Positions 5,780 through 12,990 of a DNA stretch of 48,727 nt are shown in pieces. Numbering within the stretch: the stretch's first letter is position 1; every line of letters starts with the position of its first letter. The notes under the pieces were generated by a model. The model saw only the letters and a program-made list of their open reading frames with translations, was not told where the DNA came from and did no database searches. The position numbers and the translations under genes are program-made. The stretch comes from a virus, in the IMG/VR virus record IMGVR_UViG_3300046694_000215, positions 1-48,727 of that record; one strand, given 5' to 3'.

Positions 5780-5964
5780 AAACGCTTGTCGCTCCTGATG
5801 TATTCGTTCAACTCGCGGCGGGCTATCGTTGCCGCTGCTTCGCCGTGCGCTTCCCTGACCCGCTCGACGAGCGCCTTCGCCTTCGAGTAATAGCCCTGGC
5901 GCCCGTCTTTCGCTGCCTCGCGGAAGCGCTGCCATGCCTCCGCGCGTTGCTGCTCATGCTGCAT
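5776..5964 (-). CDS. Hypothetical small coiled-coil protein
   Basis: 62 residues, highly charged and helical (AEAWQRFREAAKDGRQGYYS, then KALVERVREAHGEAAATIAR). It overlaps the preceding gene by 11 bp and the VRR-NUC gene by 4 bp, so it belongs to the coupled operon. No family recognised. Confidence 0.65.
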   Translation of the reverse strand: MQHEQQRAEAWQRFREAAKDGRQGYYSKAKALVERVREAHGEAAATIARRELNEYIRSDKRL

Positions 5965-6526
5965 TTCCCATCGCCCGCGCGTTCAAGTACGCTGTCTGGG
6001 CTTCCTCAAACGCATCTTCTTCGCCGTCGATCAAGGCTTGGTCCATCGCCTTTTTCAATTCGCCAACGGTCTTGATCGGTGACGTCTTCAGCGGCGTTTG
6101 CTCGCCACTCAATTCCAGTAACCGCTTGACCGACATATAGCGCATGTTCGTAAGCAGCCCTACGCCATCTACGAATCTCCGATAGCCGTTTTTTTCAACG
6201 ACGATTTCGCTCGGATCGATATGAATGGGCGGAAGGTCCAAGGTAATCACCCTGTGCCCCGCAACCGTCACGAACCCTTGGCCTTTTTTTATCGCGTTTT
6301 CCACCGCATCAACTAGCACCTGCTGGGCCGCACCGGATAGTGTATCGAGCGCCTCATTAATATCGTCGTAATTTGCCGAATCATCGTCAGGGAGTTTTGA
6401 GATGAACTCGCGCATGGCCGACGTCATAGTTTGCCCCGCGCGAATGCAGTGCAGTTTGAACTTTTCAATTTCGTCGGCGCTCAGGTTAAAACTGAGCCGA
6501 TATGTCTCTTCTTTTCGTCGCAGCAT
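5954..6526 (-). CDS. Hypothetical protein with RHH/helical N-terminus
   Basis: 190 residues. The N-terminus (ETYRLSFNLSADEIEKFKLH) then QTMTSAMREFISKL has the strand-helix-helix look of an RHH or anti-sigma-like dimerisation domain. The middle is beta-rich and the C-terminus helical and acidic. Possibly a DNA-binding or regulatory protein; I do not recognise the family. Confidence 0.6.
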   Translation of the reverse strand: MLRRKEETYRLSFNLSADEIEKFKLHCIRAGQTMTSAMREFISKLPDDDSANYDDINEALDTLSGAAQQVLVDAVENAIKKGQGFVTVAGHRVITLDLPPIHIDPSEIVVEKNGYRRFVDGVGLLTNMRYMSVKRLLELSGEQTPLKTSPIKTVGELKKAMDQALIDGEEDAFEEAQTAYLNARAMGNAA

Positions 6527-6533
6527 GTCGCCC

Positions 6534-7316
6534 TCACTTCAGCGGATAGGCTTCACTCGAAACTGCGCGAACTACACTCAGCGGGCGCTCATTCATGAAC
6601 GCGCTAATCGCTCGCTGTGAGCGCAGAAAGAGATCGCGAAACTCTTCCGCCGTGCGACCCACCCCCGACCCAGACAGAAACAGGTTTCGTATGGCGACCG
6701 CGGCAAGGTCGGTGTCAGAGGTGCAAAGTCCGCTCGATGCAATCTCGCAGAATCGCTTCAGGCGGTCATGATCGCCCTCGCAGTACCATGCGCGCCCGAC
6801 TGCGCCAAGGAGCATTTGATTGTTGACACGCGCAATCTTCGGAAAGTTGGCGGCGGCGAAATTGGTCGCCTCGCTGTGCTTTTCCAGAACCCGCAACTTC
6901 TCTGCGTTCGACCAAGGCGCTTTGGTAACTTGCCCGGTTTCGATTGTGCGAGAAATGGCGAAGTGCTTTGCGGTTGCCTTCAGGTCGATGCCGGCGATTT
7001 TCGCGCTGTCAACCACCGAGCGCGGCAGACCTTCGCCGCCCTTCAGGAAGTCGACACGATTCGCGCCGCGACGAACATAGAACGATTGCGAGATGCCAGA
7101 AAGTTCGATCGCTTTGAGTCGGTGCTGGCCGTCCGCCAGTTCGCCATCAGCATAGAACACGATCATCGAATGCCCCGGAACCCAATCGCCGGTCTGCATA
7201 TCGCCCATATAGCGGCGCACTACTTCCATGCGCAGTCGGCGGTTCGTGTTATTCGCTTCGAGGTAGTGCGAGGCGATTTGCGGGGTGATGACTTCGAGCT
7301 TCATGTTGGTGTTCAT
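6534..7316 (-). CDS. DGQHR (ParB/sulfiredoxin-fold) domain protein
   Basis: 260 residues. N-terminal ParB-like fold: YMGDMQTGDWVPGHSMIVF, then the signature ELADGQHRLKAI (59-70) with DGQHR at 62-66. The rest is helical, as in phage DGQHR proteins. The fold is shared with ParB CTPases and sulfiredoxin, and DGQHR members are thought to bind nucleotide or act on DNA; the exact activity here is unknown. It is unlikely to be the partition ParB, lying 5 kb away on the opposite strand among replication genes. Confidence 0.78.
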   Translation of the reverse strand: MNTNMKLEVITPQIASHYLEANNTNRRLRMEVVRRYMGDMQTGDWVPGHSMIVFYADGELADGQHRLKAIELSGISQSFYVRRGANRVDFLKGGEGLPRSVVDSAKIAGIDLKATAKHFAISRTIETGQVTKAPWSNAEKLRVLEKHSEATNFAAANFPKIARVNNQMLLGAVGRAWYCEGDHDRLKRFCEIASSGLCTSDTDLAAVAIRNLFLSGSGVGRTAEEFRDLFLRSQRAISAFMNERPLSVVRAVSSEAYPLK

Positions 7317-7352
7317 TTGTTCGTCCGGCAGTGAAAAGTGAGTTTGTAATTG

Positions 7353-8171
7353 TTAGAACGGCAGCGCGTCGGCGGTTTCAAGCTCGAACGCCGGCGCTTC
7401 GACGATCGGGCGGAACGTCATGCGCCGATACGCGTTGCGCGTCGCGTTCACGTCGTCGAGACAGTAATCCGCGACCGCTTGAATCTGCCCTTGCTGGATC
7501 AACGGCCAGACGTCGGCGCCGCACAATCCATCAGTCTTACCCGCAATGCCGAGCGCTTTGCACAGGTTGTCGAGCGAAATGTTATTGCGCGAATCCCAAC
7601 GAACCATCGTGTCGAAAATGTGATCGGACCAAGGCGCCGCGCCGAACGGGATGAACGCGGGCGGCTTGATGCCGAGAATCACCGCGCGTTTGTAAATAAA
7701 CGGCAGGTCGAACCCGGCGAGGTTGTGACCGACGAACACCGGATGACGCATGAGCGCGGGCGCGTAGAGTTCGGCGAGCGTCGTGAAAAAGTCGCTGATA
7801 AGCCGCATCTCGTCGGCGATGTCGAGCGAGGCGGCTTGATAGACCATCGCCGGCGCATCGTCAACCGCGAAGCCGATCACCGCAATCTGACCTCGCGCGC
7901 CGTCGAACGACGTTTTGGCGAGCGTGTTTTGCGCCGTCTCTTCGAGCTTTTCATCGCGGAAACGCTCAACCCACATTTCGAGCGCGCGGGCCTTCGACGT
8001 GAACTTGATTTGATCGGCGTCCGTCATGCCGAGTTCGGCGCAGGCTTTTTCCTTCGTCATGTCTGACGGCGCTTTGAAGTTCTCGCGCAGGTCGGCGCGG
8101 ATTTCTTCGAGCAGCGCCGGGTCTTGCGCTGGAATCGTCTCGATGTCGACCACAATCTCTAGTTGGCTCAT
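7353..8171 (-). CDS. 3'-5' exonuclease, DnaQ/PolB-like
   Basis: 272 residues with all DEDD-type motifs: VVDIETIP (Exo I, D9 and E11), GHNLAGFDLPF (Exo II, 148-158) and YCLDDVNATRN (Exo III, 236-246). It matches the stand-alone exonucleases related to the PolB proofreading domain. It may process ends for ERF-mediated annealing or proofread for the host polymerase; no phage polymerase is present. It has its own promoter (8247-8275) with a terminator-like hairpin in the leader. Confidence 0.85.
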   Translation of the reverse strand: MSQLEIVVDIETIPAQDPALLEEIRADLRENFKAPSDMTKEKACAELGMTDADQIKFTSKARALEMWVERFRDEKLEETAQNTLAKTSFDGARGQIAVIGFAVDDAPAMVYQAASLDIADEMRLISDFFTTLAELYAPALMRHPVFVGHNLAGFDLPFIYKRAVILGIKPPAFIPFGAAPWSDHIFDTMVRWDSRNNISLDNLCKALGIAGKTDGLCGADVWPLIQQGQIQAVADYCLDDVNATRNAYRRMTFRPIVEAPAFELETADALPF

Positions 8172-8200
8172 GGCATCTCGTCCGGGTAGTTGTTTTGGGT

Positions 8201-8227
8201 AAAAAGAGAACGCCGCTAAAGGCGCTC
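8201..8227 (-). terminator. Minus-strand intrinsic terminator/attenuator in the exonuclease leader
   Basis: Read leftward, GAGCGCC pairs with GGCGTTC (8227-8221 with 8214-8208, one G-U pair) around a six-base loop, followed by TCTTTTT. It ends the operon upstream. It also lies only about 15-30 nt downstream of the predicted start of transcripts from 8247-8275, so it could attenuate the exonuclease mRNA. Confidence 0.55.
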
Positions 8228-8246
8228 CCTGTTTGACGACGTTGAT

Positions 8247-8275
8247 AGAATACCGCGCAGGTGCGATACCGTCAA
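8247..8275 (-). promoter_or_regulatory. Leftward promoter of the exonuclease gene
   Basis: Minus strand TTGACG (8275-8270), 17-bp spacer, TATTCT (8252-8247). The spacer reads ATCGCACCTGCGCGG, a weak version of the ATCTC...GGTA motif found in the other small promoters. The -35 overlaps the stop of the preceding gene. Confidence 0.6.
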
Positions 8276-8493
8276 GCGGAGATGCGAGCGTTTTTCAAGA
8301 TCAGTTCGTCGCCGATCTGAATGCAGCGCTCGTCGGTGACGGTTTCGAGCAAGGTCATCGACAGGCGTTGCACATGCAGCGCGAGTCCGACGCTCTCTTT
8401 GCTGACGCCGCTCGTCAACGACTGGTCGAGCTTGTGCAGCGCTGCGCGCAGTTCGATCAGGGCTTCGGCGGAATTCTTTGTTTGTTCGGTCAT
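8272..8493 (-). CDS. Hypothetical helical protein
   Basis: 73 residues, predicted mostly helical (SAEALIELRAALHKLDQSL). The ATG overlaps the DUF551-like gene stop by 4 bp. The 3' end coincides with the -35 of the next promoter. Family not recognised. Confidence 0.6.
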   Translation of the reverse strand: MTEQTKNSAEALIELRAALHKLDQSLTSGVSKESVGLALHVQRLSMTLLETVTDERCIQIGDELILKNARISA

Positions 8494-8699
8494 TTCGTTC
8501 TCTTTTTAAGTGGCATCCAGTGCGTAATGTTCATCATCGGCGCATAGTCGGAGTCATCCCAAGTTTGCGCGGCAAGATGAAAGCCGCACTCTTTTACTGT
8601 TCCGCCTGCGGTTTTCGCGGTCACGTAGACCTTCGTTCTTAAGAAATCCCCATCTCGCGGCATCGGCAGCCGATCGTCGACGCTAATCCAGTCCGTCAT
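8490..8699 (-). CDS. DUF551-like protein
   Basis: 69 residues with the DUF551 hallmarks: an N-terminal WISVDDRLP and a C-terminal NITHWMPL, with a short beta-rich middle. DUF551 proteins are common in phages and prophages near metabolism genes; their role is unknown. It starts 1 bp after the dUTPase stop. Confidence 0.8.
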   Translation of the reverse strand: MTDWISVDDRLPMPRDGDFLRTKVYVTAKTAGGTVKECGFHLAAQTWDDSDYAPMMNITHWMPLKKRTK

Positions 8700-8700
8700 G

Positions 8701-9132
8701 TCAATTTCCTGTCGAGCCGAAGCCGCCGGCGCCGCGCGCGGTGCTGCTGAGTTCGTCGACCTCTTCGATTTGCACGACCGGCAGCGCGACGATCATTGCT
8801 TGCGCGATGCGATCGCCTGGGTAGAACCCTGTCGAGCGTGCGATAGAGTCGGCGCGCAGCTTGACCGCGACGGCTCCGCGGTAATCGCTGTCGATTACCC
8901 CGACGCAATTCGAAAGCCGAATATCGTTTTTGAAGCCGTGCCCGCTACGGCTGTACACGAGCATGACGTGACCGGGCGGAACCTCGAACGCAAGCCCGGT
9001 TTCGAATTCCCGGCTGTCGTCGCCGAACACAATTCCGCCGTCGAGCGCGTGCAGGTCAAAGCACGCCGCGCCTTCGGTCGCGAACTTCGGGATAATTGCG
9101 CGCCCGTCGAGGCGCTTGATTTTCAGTTTCAT
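8701..9132 (-). CDS. dut: dUTP diphosphatase (trimeric dUTPase)
   Basis: 143 residues with all five dUTPase motifs in order: GAACFDLHA (21-29), SRSGHG (61-66), NCVGVIDSDYRG (75-86), GDRIAQ (106-111) and the glycine-rich RGAGGFGSTG (133-142). It hydrolyses dUTP to dUMP, keeping uracil out of phage DNA and feeding dTMP synthesis. The length is normal for the homotrimeric family. It has its own promoter at 9163-9193. Confidence 0.95.
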   Translation of the reverse strand: MKLKIKRLDGRAIIPKFATEGAACFDLHALDGGIVFGDDSREFETGLAFEVPPGHVMLVYSRSGHGFKNDIRLSNCVGVIDSDYRGAVAVKLRADSIARSTGFYPGDRIAQAMIVALPVVQIEEVDELSSTARGAGGFGSTGN

Positions 9133-9162
9133 TACTCTCTCCGTTGACTACCTTCGCAGCGA

Positions 9163-9193
9163 ATCATATCGCAAAGGTAGCATTAACAGTCAA
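9163..9193 (-). promoter_or_regulatory. Leftward dut promoter with shared motifs
   Basis: Minus strand TTGACT (9193-9188), 19-bp spacer, TATGAT (9168-9163); the spacer is long by one or two bases. The plus strand carries AAAGGTAG (9173-9180). The -35 lies in AACAG-N15-CTGTT (9185-9209), the upstream inverted repeat also found at three other promoters. Confidence 0.55.
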
Positions 9194-9651
9194 ATGAATT
9201 GCCACTGTTGCACTTCCGCAACCAAAGCGTGCGTTTCGTCGTGATGCGGCTTGCACAACCAGACGACATCGAGCGGCGCGCTGTAATCCGGGTGATGCCC
9301 TTCGACTTCTGTCGAGCCACAAATCAGGCATGGCGCTTTGTGAAGCCGCCTATCTCTGATGGCATTGTTCACCATTACTCGCGCCCGGTTCCGCTCCGGG
9401 TAAGCCTCAAAGTAGCGCCGATTTGCGGCGGCATGCGACGCCCGATAGGCGCCCGTTTCCTGATATGCCTCGCGCGCGGCTACTCGGTGCGGCAAACTGG
9501 CGCGCGCCCGGTCGAATGCGCGGTAACGCTCGATGTTTGCCGTGCGGTTCGCCTTGACTGCTGCCTTGCGGCACTCTTTGCATGAGTTGTCGTTGGCGTA
9601 GAAGGCGTCTAGCGCCTTCTCCACCCCGCATTTTTTGCAGGTTTTCGTCAT
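9190..9651 (-). CDS. HNH endonuclease-like zinc protein
   Basis: 153 residues. An N-terminal zinc knuckle (CKKC at 5-8, CKEC at 24-27) is followed by an Arg-rich helical spacer and a C-terminal HNH-like core: CLICGS (108-113), GHHPDYSAPLD (118-128) and WLCKPHHDETH (131-141). The layout resembles free-standing HNH endonucleases between phage genes. It could be a homing-type nuclease inserted between dut and ssb, or a recombination nuclease. It ends at the dut promoter. Confidence 0.72.
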   Translation of the reverse strand: MTKTCKKCGVEKALDAFYANDNSCKECRKAAVKANRTANIERYRAFDRARASLPHRVAAREAYQETGAYRASHAAANRRYFEAYPERNRARVMVNNAIRDRRLHKAPCLICGSTEVEGHHPDYSAPLDVVWLCKPHHDETHALVAEVQQWQFI

Positions 9652-9653
9652 GC

Positions 9654-10115
9654 CTAGAACGGGATTTGATCGTCGTCGTCATCGAACCCGCCGCTCGGCG
9701 CGCTCGGTTGCTGGCGCGCGGGCGCGTTGCGCTGCTGACGCGGGGCGCCGGTGCTCGGGTTGCTGCGCTGCTGCTCGCCTTCCTGGCGCGATCCGAGCAT
9801 TTGCAGTTGGTCGACGCGCAGTTCGACCGCGTATTTCTCCGTGCCGTCTTGCGCCGTCCATTTGCGCGTTTGCAACTTGCCCTCGACGAGCACCGACGAA
9901 CCCTTGCGCAGATATTCGGCGGCGACTTCAGCGAGGCGCTTGAACGCCACGCAGCGAAACCATTCTGTCCGCTCTTGTTGCGCGCCGCTGCTGTCTTTCC
10001 ACTTCTCGGAAACCGCGACGCTGAAGTTCGTCACGGCGTCGCCGTTGTTCAAATACCGCGCTTCCGGGTCGTTCCCCAGGTTTCCGACAACGATCACTTT
10101 TTGGTAGCTTGCCAT
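9654..10115 (-). CDS. ssb: Single-stranded DNA-binding protein
   Basis: 153 residues. The N-terminal OB fold is bacterial SSB-type ([20 protein letters not shown], then [10 protein letters not shown] and [17 protein letters not shown]). A glutamine/proline-rich linker follows, and the acidic tip DDDDDQIPF recruits partner proteins. It coats ssDNA during replication and ERF-mediated annealing. Confidence 0.95.
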   Translation of the reverse strand: MASYQKVIVVGNLGNDPEARYLNNGDAVTNFSVAVSEKWKDSSGAQQERTEWFRCVAFKRLAEVAAEYLRKGSSVLVEGKLQTRKWTAQDGTEKYAVELRVDQLQMLGSRQEGEQQRSNPSTGAPRQQRNAPARQQPSAPSGGFDDDDDQIPF

Positions 10116-10170
10116 TTCAATTCCTTTCGCTGGTTGGTGAGTGGCGCGCGCGGGGCGCGCCGGGTATCAA

Positions 10171-10806
10171 TTACGCTTCCGCGGGTTCGGGTTGCTCGGT
10201 CGCCTTCGTGTGCGCGTCGATGACTTCCTGTTTCGCGAGCTTGAACTGTTCGAACGCGTCGGCATCGTTCAGTTCGGCCGCATGCGTGCGCGCTGCGTTG
10301 AATGCCGCCTTGAGCGCGTCGCCAGTCTTGGCGCCCTTGATCGCGGCGACGTGGCGCTTGACGTCGGCCGGCTTCATGGCTTGCGGCTTCTGTTCCTGCT
10401 GCGCGCGCTGCCCGACGCCTGATGCGGCGTTGCCGTCGTCGTCATCTTGATACAGCCCCGTAATCGCGGCGAGCGAGTAGCGGCGCATGTAGGTGATTGC
10501 GGAGCCGACGCCTTGCGGATCGGCCTTTTGCAGCGGCGTGACCGCCGTCGACTCGATCCATTCGCCCGACTCATGAATGAGGCGCGTCGTCAGGTGCAGC
10601 TTGCCGTCGTCGGACGGCGCCGGGGATTGGATGAAAAAGATTCCAGCGTCGTTCAGCGGTCCCTTCACTGCGTCGATCACGGCCGGCAGGTCGGCATATG
10701 TATTCTTGAAATGCGGGTTCTTCGCATCTTTCGTGGCGAACGTGATCGCCTTCTGTGCCGCGAGCAATGCCGGCGCGATTTTGCTGATGCTGTCACTCGT
10801 TTTCAT
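10171..10806 (-). CDS. erf: ERF-family single-strand annealing protein
   Basis: 211 residues. The conserved ERF core covers about residues 10-115, with NPHFKNTYADLPAVIDAV (30-47), a long strand block, and GVGSAITYMRRYSLAAITGL (99-118) followed by the acidic DDDDGN. The C-terminal half is a variable helical domain. ERF proteins form rings that anneal complementary ssDNA, as P22 Erf does when circularising the genome. The start lies inside the end of the 30-residue ORF upstream. Confidence 0.9.
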   Translation of the reverse strand: MKTSDSISKIAPALLAAQKAITFATKDAKNPHFKNTYADLPAVIDAVKGPLNDAGIFFIQSPAPSDDGKLHLTTRLIHESGEWIESTAVTPLQKADPQGVGSAITYMRRYSLAAITGLYQDDDDGNAASGVGQRAQQEQKPQAMKPADVKRHVAAIKGAKTGDALKAAFNAARTHAAELNDADAFEQFKLAKQEVIDAHTKATEQPEPAEA

Positions 10807-10885
10807 TTTTCTCTCCGATGGTTTCGAGATATTGCTGTTCCTGCTCTTCGAGGTATTGCTGCACTTCGCGATCGTCGTCGGTCAT
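10793..10885 (-). CDS. 30-residue acidic peptide ORF
   Basis: A 30-residue acidic, helical peptide beginning MTDDDREVQQYLEEQEQQYL. It starts at ATG 10885 after an AAGGA sequence and overlaps the erf start by 14 bp. Its ATG overlaps the stop of the 28-residue membrane peptide (ATGA). The chain of overlaps and a good RBS support it; function unknown. Confidence 0.5.
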   Translation of the reverse strand: MTDDDREVQQYLEEQEQQYLETIGEKNENE

Positions 10886-10968
10886 GGCGCAATTCCTTTC
10901 GCCGCCATGTACCCGAGAAAAAGCCCGAAGGCGATCGCGACGGTCCAATCGAACGCGCGGGCGGTCAT
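10882..10968 (-). CDS. 28-residue membrane micropeptide
   Basis: Encodes MTARAFDWTVAIAFGLFLGY followed by MAAKGIAP: one transmembrane-like segment and a short basic tail. Its ATG overlaps the TGA of the upstream gene and its TGA overlaps the ATG of the downstream peptide (both ATGA). It is the second tiny membrane peptide embedded in this operon. Function unknown. Confidence 0.52.
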   Translation of the reverse strand: MTARAFDWTVAIAFGLFLGYMAAKGIAP

Positions 10969-11189
10969 GCCGACACCTTTGCGGACGATTCGACAAGTTG
11001 CTGAAGGGCTTGGATTTGGCGCTCGACTTCTGCGGCGCGATCTTGCTGGCACTTCAGATGCGCGTAATCAACGCTGCGCGTGAGACCGTTTTCGATCAAA
11101 CGCTTCGCGACTTCTACGCACGCCTCGGCGCTGTTGCGCGCGGCTTCGATGAGTTCTTTGAACTGCGGGGGGATTTGGGCTTGGCTCAT
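10965..11189 (-). CDS. Hypothetical coiled-coil protein
   Basis: 74 residues, nearly all helical (FKELIEAARNSAEACVEVAK; AAEVERQIQALQQLVESSAK). It is the first gene behind the promoter at 11241-11268 and is coupled to two micropeptides and erf. It may be an accessory to recombination or a regulator; family not recognised. Confidence 0.62.
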   Translation of the reverse strand: MSQAQIPPQFKELIEAARNSAEACVEVAKRLIENGLTRSVDYAHLKCQQDRAAEVERQIQALQQLVESSAKVSA

Positions 11190-11240
11190 GATCGTGTTTC
11201 CTTTCGCTGGTTTGTCGTGTGTTCGTTGCTGCTGAGATGA

Positions 11241-11268
11241 ATCATATCACTCGGAGAGGTAGTGTCAA
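11241..11268 (-). promoter_or_regulatory. Leftward promoter upstream of the erf/ssb cluster
   Basis: Minus strand TTGACA (11268-11263), 16-bp spacer, TATGAT (11246-11241). The spacer, read leftward, contains CTACCTCTCCGAGTG, carrying CTCTC and GGTAG parts of the shared operator-like motif. Confidence 0.65.
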
Positions 11269-11294
11269 GCACTTTATCTCCGAGAGAGATGGAA

Positions 11295-11900
11295 TTATCT
11301 CGGCACAAATCCGAGTTCGCCGAAACGCTCTTTCAGCGCCGCGTGCGCGGTCACTTCGAGAGAGTGCACGGCGCGTGCGACCTTCTGCGCGAGGCGGTCG
11401 ACGGACGATTTTCCGACGCTCAAGCGCTCGCCGATCTGGCGCGTCGTTTCCATGTACGACTCGCCGTGAACGAATTCGCGCTCTATCACGGCTTCCAGTA
11501 GGTCACCTTTCGCGTGAAGGTGTGTCAGGTGCAGTTTGAGCAGCGCGAGCGCGTGCGCGTGCTTCTGATCGGCGTCGCCGGCCTTCGCGGCACTCCACCG
11601 GCGCCCCTCGTATCGGCGCAGCGTGCCAGGGTCGCGGTGATAGCGTGCGACGATCGCGGCGCGCTCGATGGCGCTCAGGGTCGAGTCGAGCGCTTGCATC
11701 GCCCAGGCGGCGTCGGTGATGCGGTCGGACCATTCGACCTTATCGACGACGGTCGAGCGCGCGACGGACTCGGAATAGCCAGGTACTTTTACGGCCTCGA
11801 TCAGTGCGAGCGTTTCGAAAATGCTTTCGAGCGCTCTATGTACGCTTGCAAAGGGCTGAACTCGCCGCACCGATGTCGCATTACCCGTTCCTTCGCGCAT
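11295..11900 (-). CDS. Hypothetical protein with sigma-like/HTH C-terminus
   Basis: 201 residues from ATG 11900 (AGGGG 7 nt upstream; an in-frame TTG two codons earlier is possible). A predicted HTH covers roughly residues 150-185 (YMETTRQIGERLSVGKSSVD then RLAQKVARAV). The helical DAAWAMQALDSTLSAIERAA block lies in the middle. It may be an early or late transcription regulator, possibly antiterminator- or sigma-like, but I cannot assign a family. It overlaps the next gene upstream by 100 bp. Confidence 0.6.
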   Translation of the reverse strand: MREGTGNATSVRRVQPFASVHRALESIFETLALIEAVKVPGYSESVARSTVVDKVEWSDRITDAAWAMQALDSTLSAIERAAIVARYHRDPGTLRRYEGRRWSAAKAGDADQKHAHALALLKLHLTHLHAKGDLLEAVIEREFVHGESYMETTRQIGERLSVGKSSVDRLAQKVARAVHSLEVTAHAALKERFGELGFVPR

Positions 11901-12028
11901 ATCCAATCCCCTAACAATTCCGTTTTACCGATCGACCACACGCAATGTTTGCACTGTGGATTCCGTTCCTCGCGCTCGATCAGGATCACAAGCGGATCGC
12001 GCGTATCGCCGCGCCTCTCCCATGTCAT
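11801..12028 (-). CDS. Small putative zinc-binding protein
   Basis: 75 residues from ATG 12028. Four cysteines are spaced as CKHC, WICAKE and HRC, suggesting a structural zinc site; an ILIEREERNP strand-turn precedes them. The ATG overlaps the upstream gene stop by 4 bp. The 3' third overlaps the following gene by 100 bp in another frame, unusually long even for this compact genome, so one of the two ends may be mis-called. Confidence 0.5.
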   Translation of the reverse strand: MTWERRGDTRDPLVILIEREERNPQCKHCVWSIGKTELLGDWICAKERVMRHRCGEFSPLQAYIERSKAFSKRSH

Positions 12029-12309
12029 GAAAACAGGTCCGGCGCGCTCGCGACGAGCTTGCATGTGCGCCGCGTGATCGGGTCTTTGATCCTGTCGCCC
12101 GGCTCGACGACGGCGCCAGTCGCGAGCAGTTCATTCACGCGGCCGGTGACGGATTGAATCGGCAGGCGCAGCGCGCGCGAGATGGCGTTACGCGTGACGC
12201 CGGCCGGGTAGATCGTCCGCAGAAAGCGCGCGACGGCGATGCGCTGTCGGTCGGCCTTGCCTTCGGCTTGGTGCTCGTCGAGAGCTTGCGCGCTGGTCGA
12301 TGCGATCAT
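12025..12309 (-). CDS. Winged-helix DNA-binding protein
   Basis: 94 residues. A wHTH spans about residues 25-75: RFLRTIYPAGVTRNAISRAL, then the recognition helix LPIQSVTGRVNELLATGAVV and a wing. The end is LVASAPDLFS. It probably regulates transcription or helps replication. Directly upstream is a -10 at 12342-12347 and the operator-like motif at 12359-12375. Confidence 0.7.
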   Translation of the reverse strand: MIASTSAQALDEHQAEGKADRQRIAVARFLRTIYPAGVTRNAISRALRLPIQSVTGRVNELLATGAVVEPGDRIKDPITRRTCKLVASAPDLFS

Positions 12310-12315
12310 GGGCGT

Positions 12316-12990
12316 CTATGCCGGTTGAATATCCTGCGGAGATTTTAGCCGTTTAACGCTCTCAAAGGTAGTATTTCCAGACAAATATTTTGTCGCTTCG
12401 GTGAGTGCAATGCGTTGCGTGTCGGACCCGCCGAGCAGCACGAGTTGCGCCTTTCTGGCGTCGCCAATGAGCACCGGCGGCGCAACGGGATACCCCTGGC
12501 GCGCGTTGTAATCCTCCGGTGCGCCGATGAGCTTCGACGGATAGGGCGGAACCTCGCCGCGCATCTTGTAGCCACGATAACGGGTCACGAACTCGTTCTG
12601 CGTGAACGGGTATTGCTCGACGTCGACGCGGCACAGCTTGACCCACCCGCCCATATCCTCGACGACCCGGTGAATCAGCGGATCGTCGAACACGACCGAA
12701 TACTGATCGCCGCGCGTGCGAATCGCGTAATCGACCGTCGACCATGCGAGGTTCGCCGAATCCTTCGTCGACCCTTGCAGCATTTTCACGATGTCGGCGG
12801 GCTTCGGGCACCACTGGCCCGAATCAGGGTTCATTGCGTGCTGACCTAGTGCGCGCTCGACCGCGGCAACGTCGAACGGCGCCATTGCCTGAGTCCAAAC
12901 GGTTAGCGCGAACTCGGAAAAATCCTGACGGTAGAACGCATGCACGTCCGCCAGCACTGCGGCAAGGCGAAGTTGGTCATTCTGTTTCAT
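12316..12990 (-). CDS. DUF6475-like phage replication accessory protein
   Basis: 224 residues from ATG 12990, just inside the upstream gene. It matches the DUF6475 pattern as I recall it: RLAAVLADVHAFYRQDFSEF, PDSGQWCPKPADIVKMLQG, then QYSVVFDDPLIHRVVEDMGG followed by WVKLC. These proteins lie next to DUF1376 replication proteins in many proteobacterial phages. A role in helicase loading or initiation is inferred from position. The C-terminal codons contain the regulatory site at 12359-12375. Confidence 0.72.
   Translation of the reverse strand: MKQNDQLRLAAVLADVHAFYRQDFSEFALTVWTQAMAPFDVAAVERALGQHAMNPDSGQWCPKPADIVKMLQGSTKDSANLAWSTVDYAIRTRGDQYSVVFDDPLIHRVVEDMGGWVKLCRVDVEQYPFTQNEFVTRYRGYKMRGEVPPYPSKLIGAPEDYNARQGYPVAPPVLIGDARKAQLVLLGGSDTQRIALTEATKYLSGNTTFESVKRLKSPQDIQPA
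12342..12375 (-). promoter_or_regulatory. Leftward promoter-like element with operator motif inside a gene end
   Basis: TAAAAT (minus, 12347-12342) is a good -10. At 18 bp upstream lies AGGTAG on the plus strand (12366-12371), inside CTCTC-AA-AGGTAGTATT (12359-12375). The geometry equals that at 4563-4596. It lies within the 3' codons of the DUF6475-like gene and would drive the wHTH gene at 12309. Confidence 0.45.

Noticed and set aside
6534-7316. ParB partner of ParA
   Set aside because: DGQHR protein shares the fold, but is in the opposite-strand early operon 5 kb away; the RHH gene overlapping parA is the better partner.
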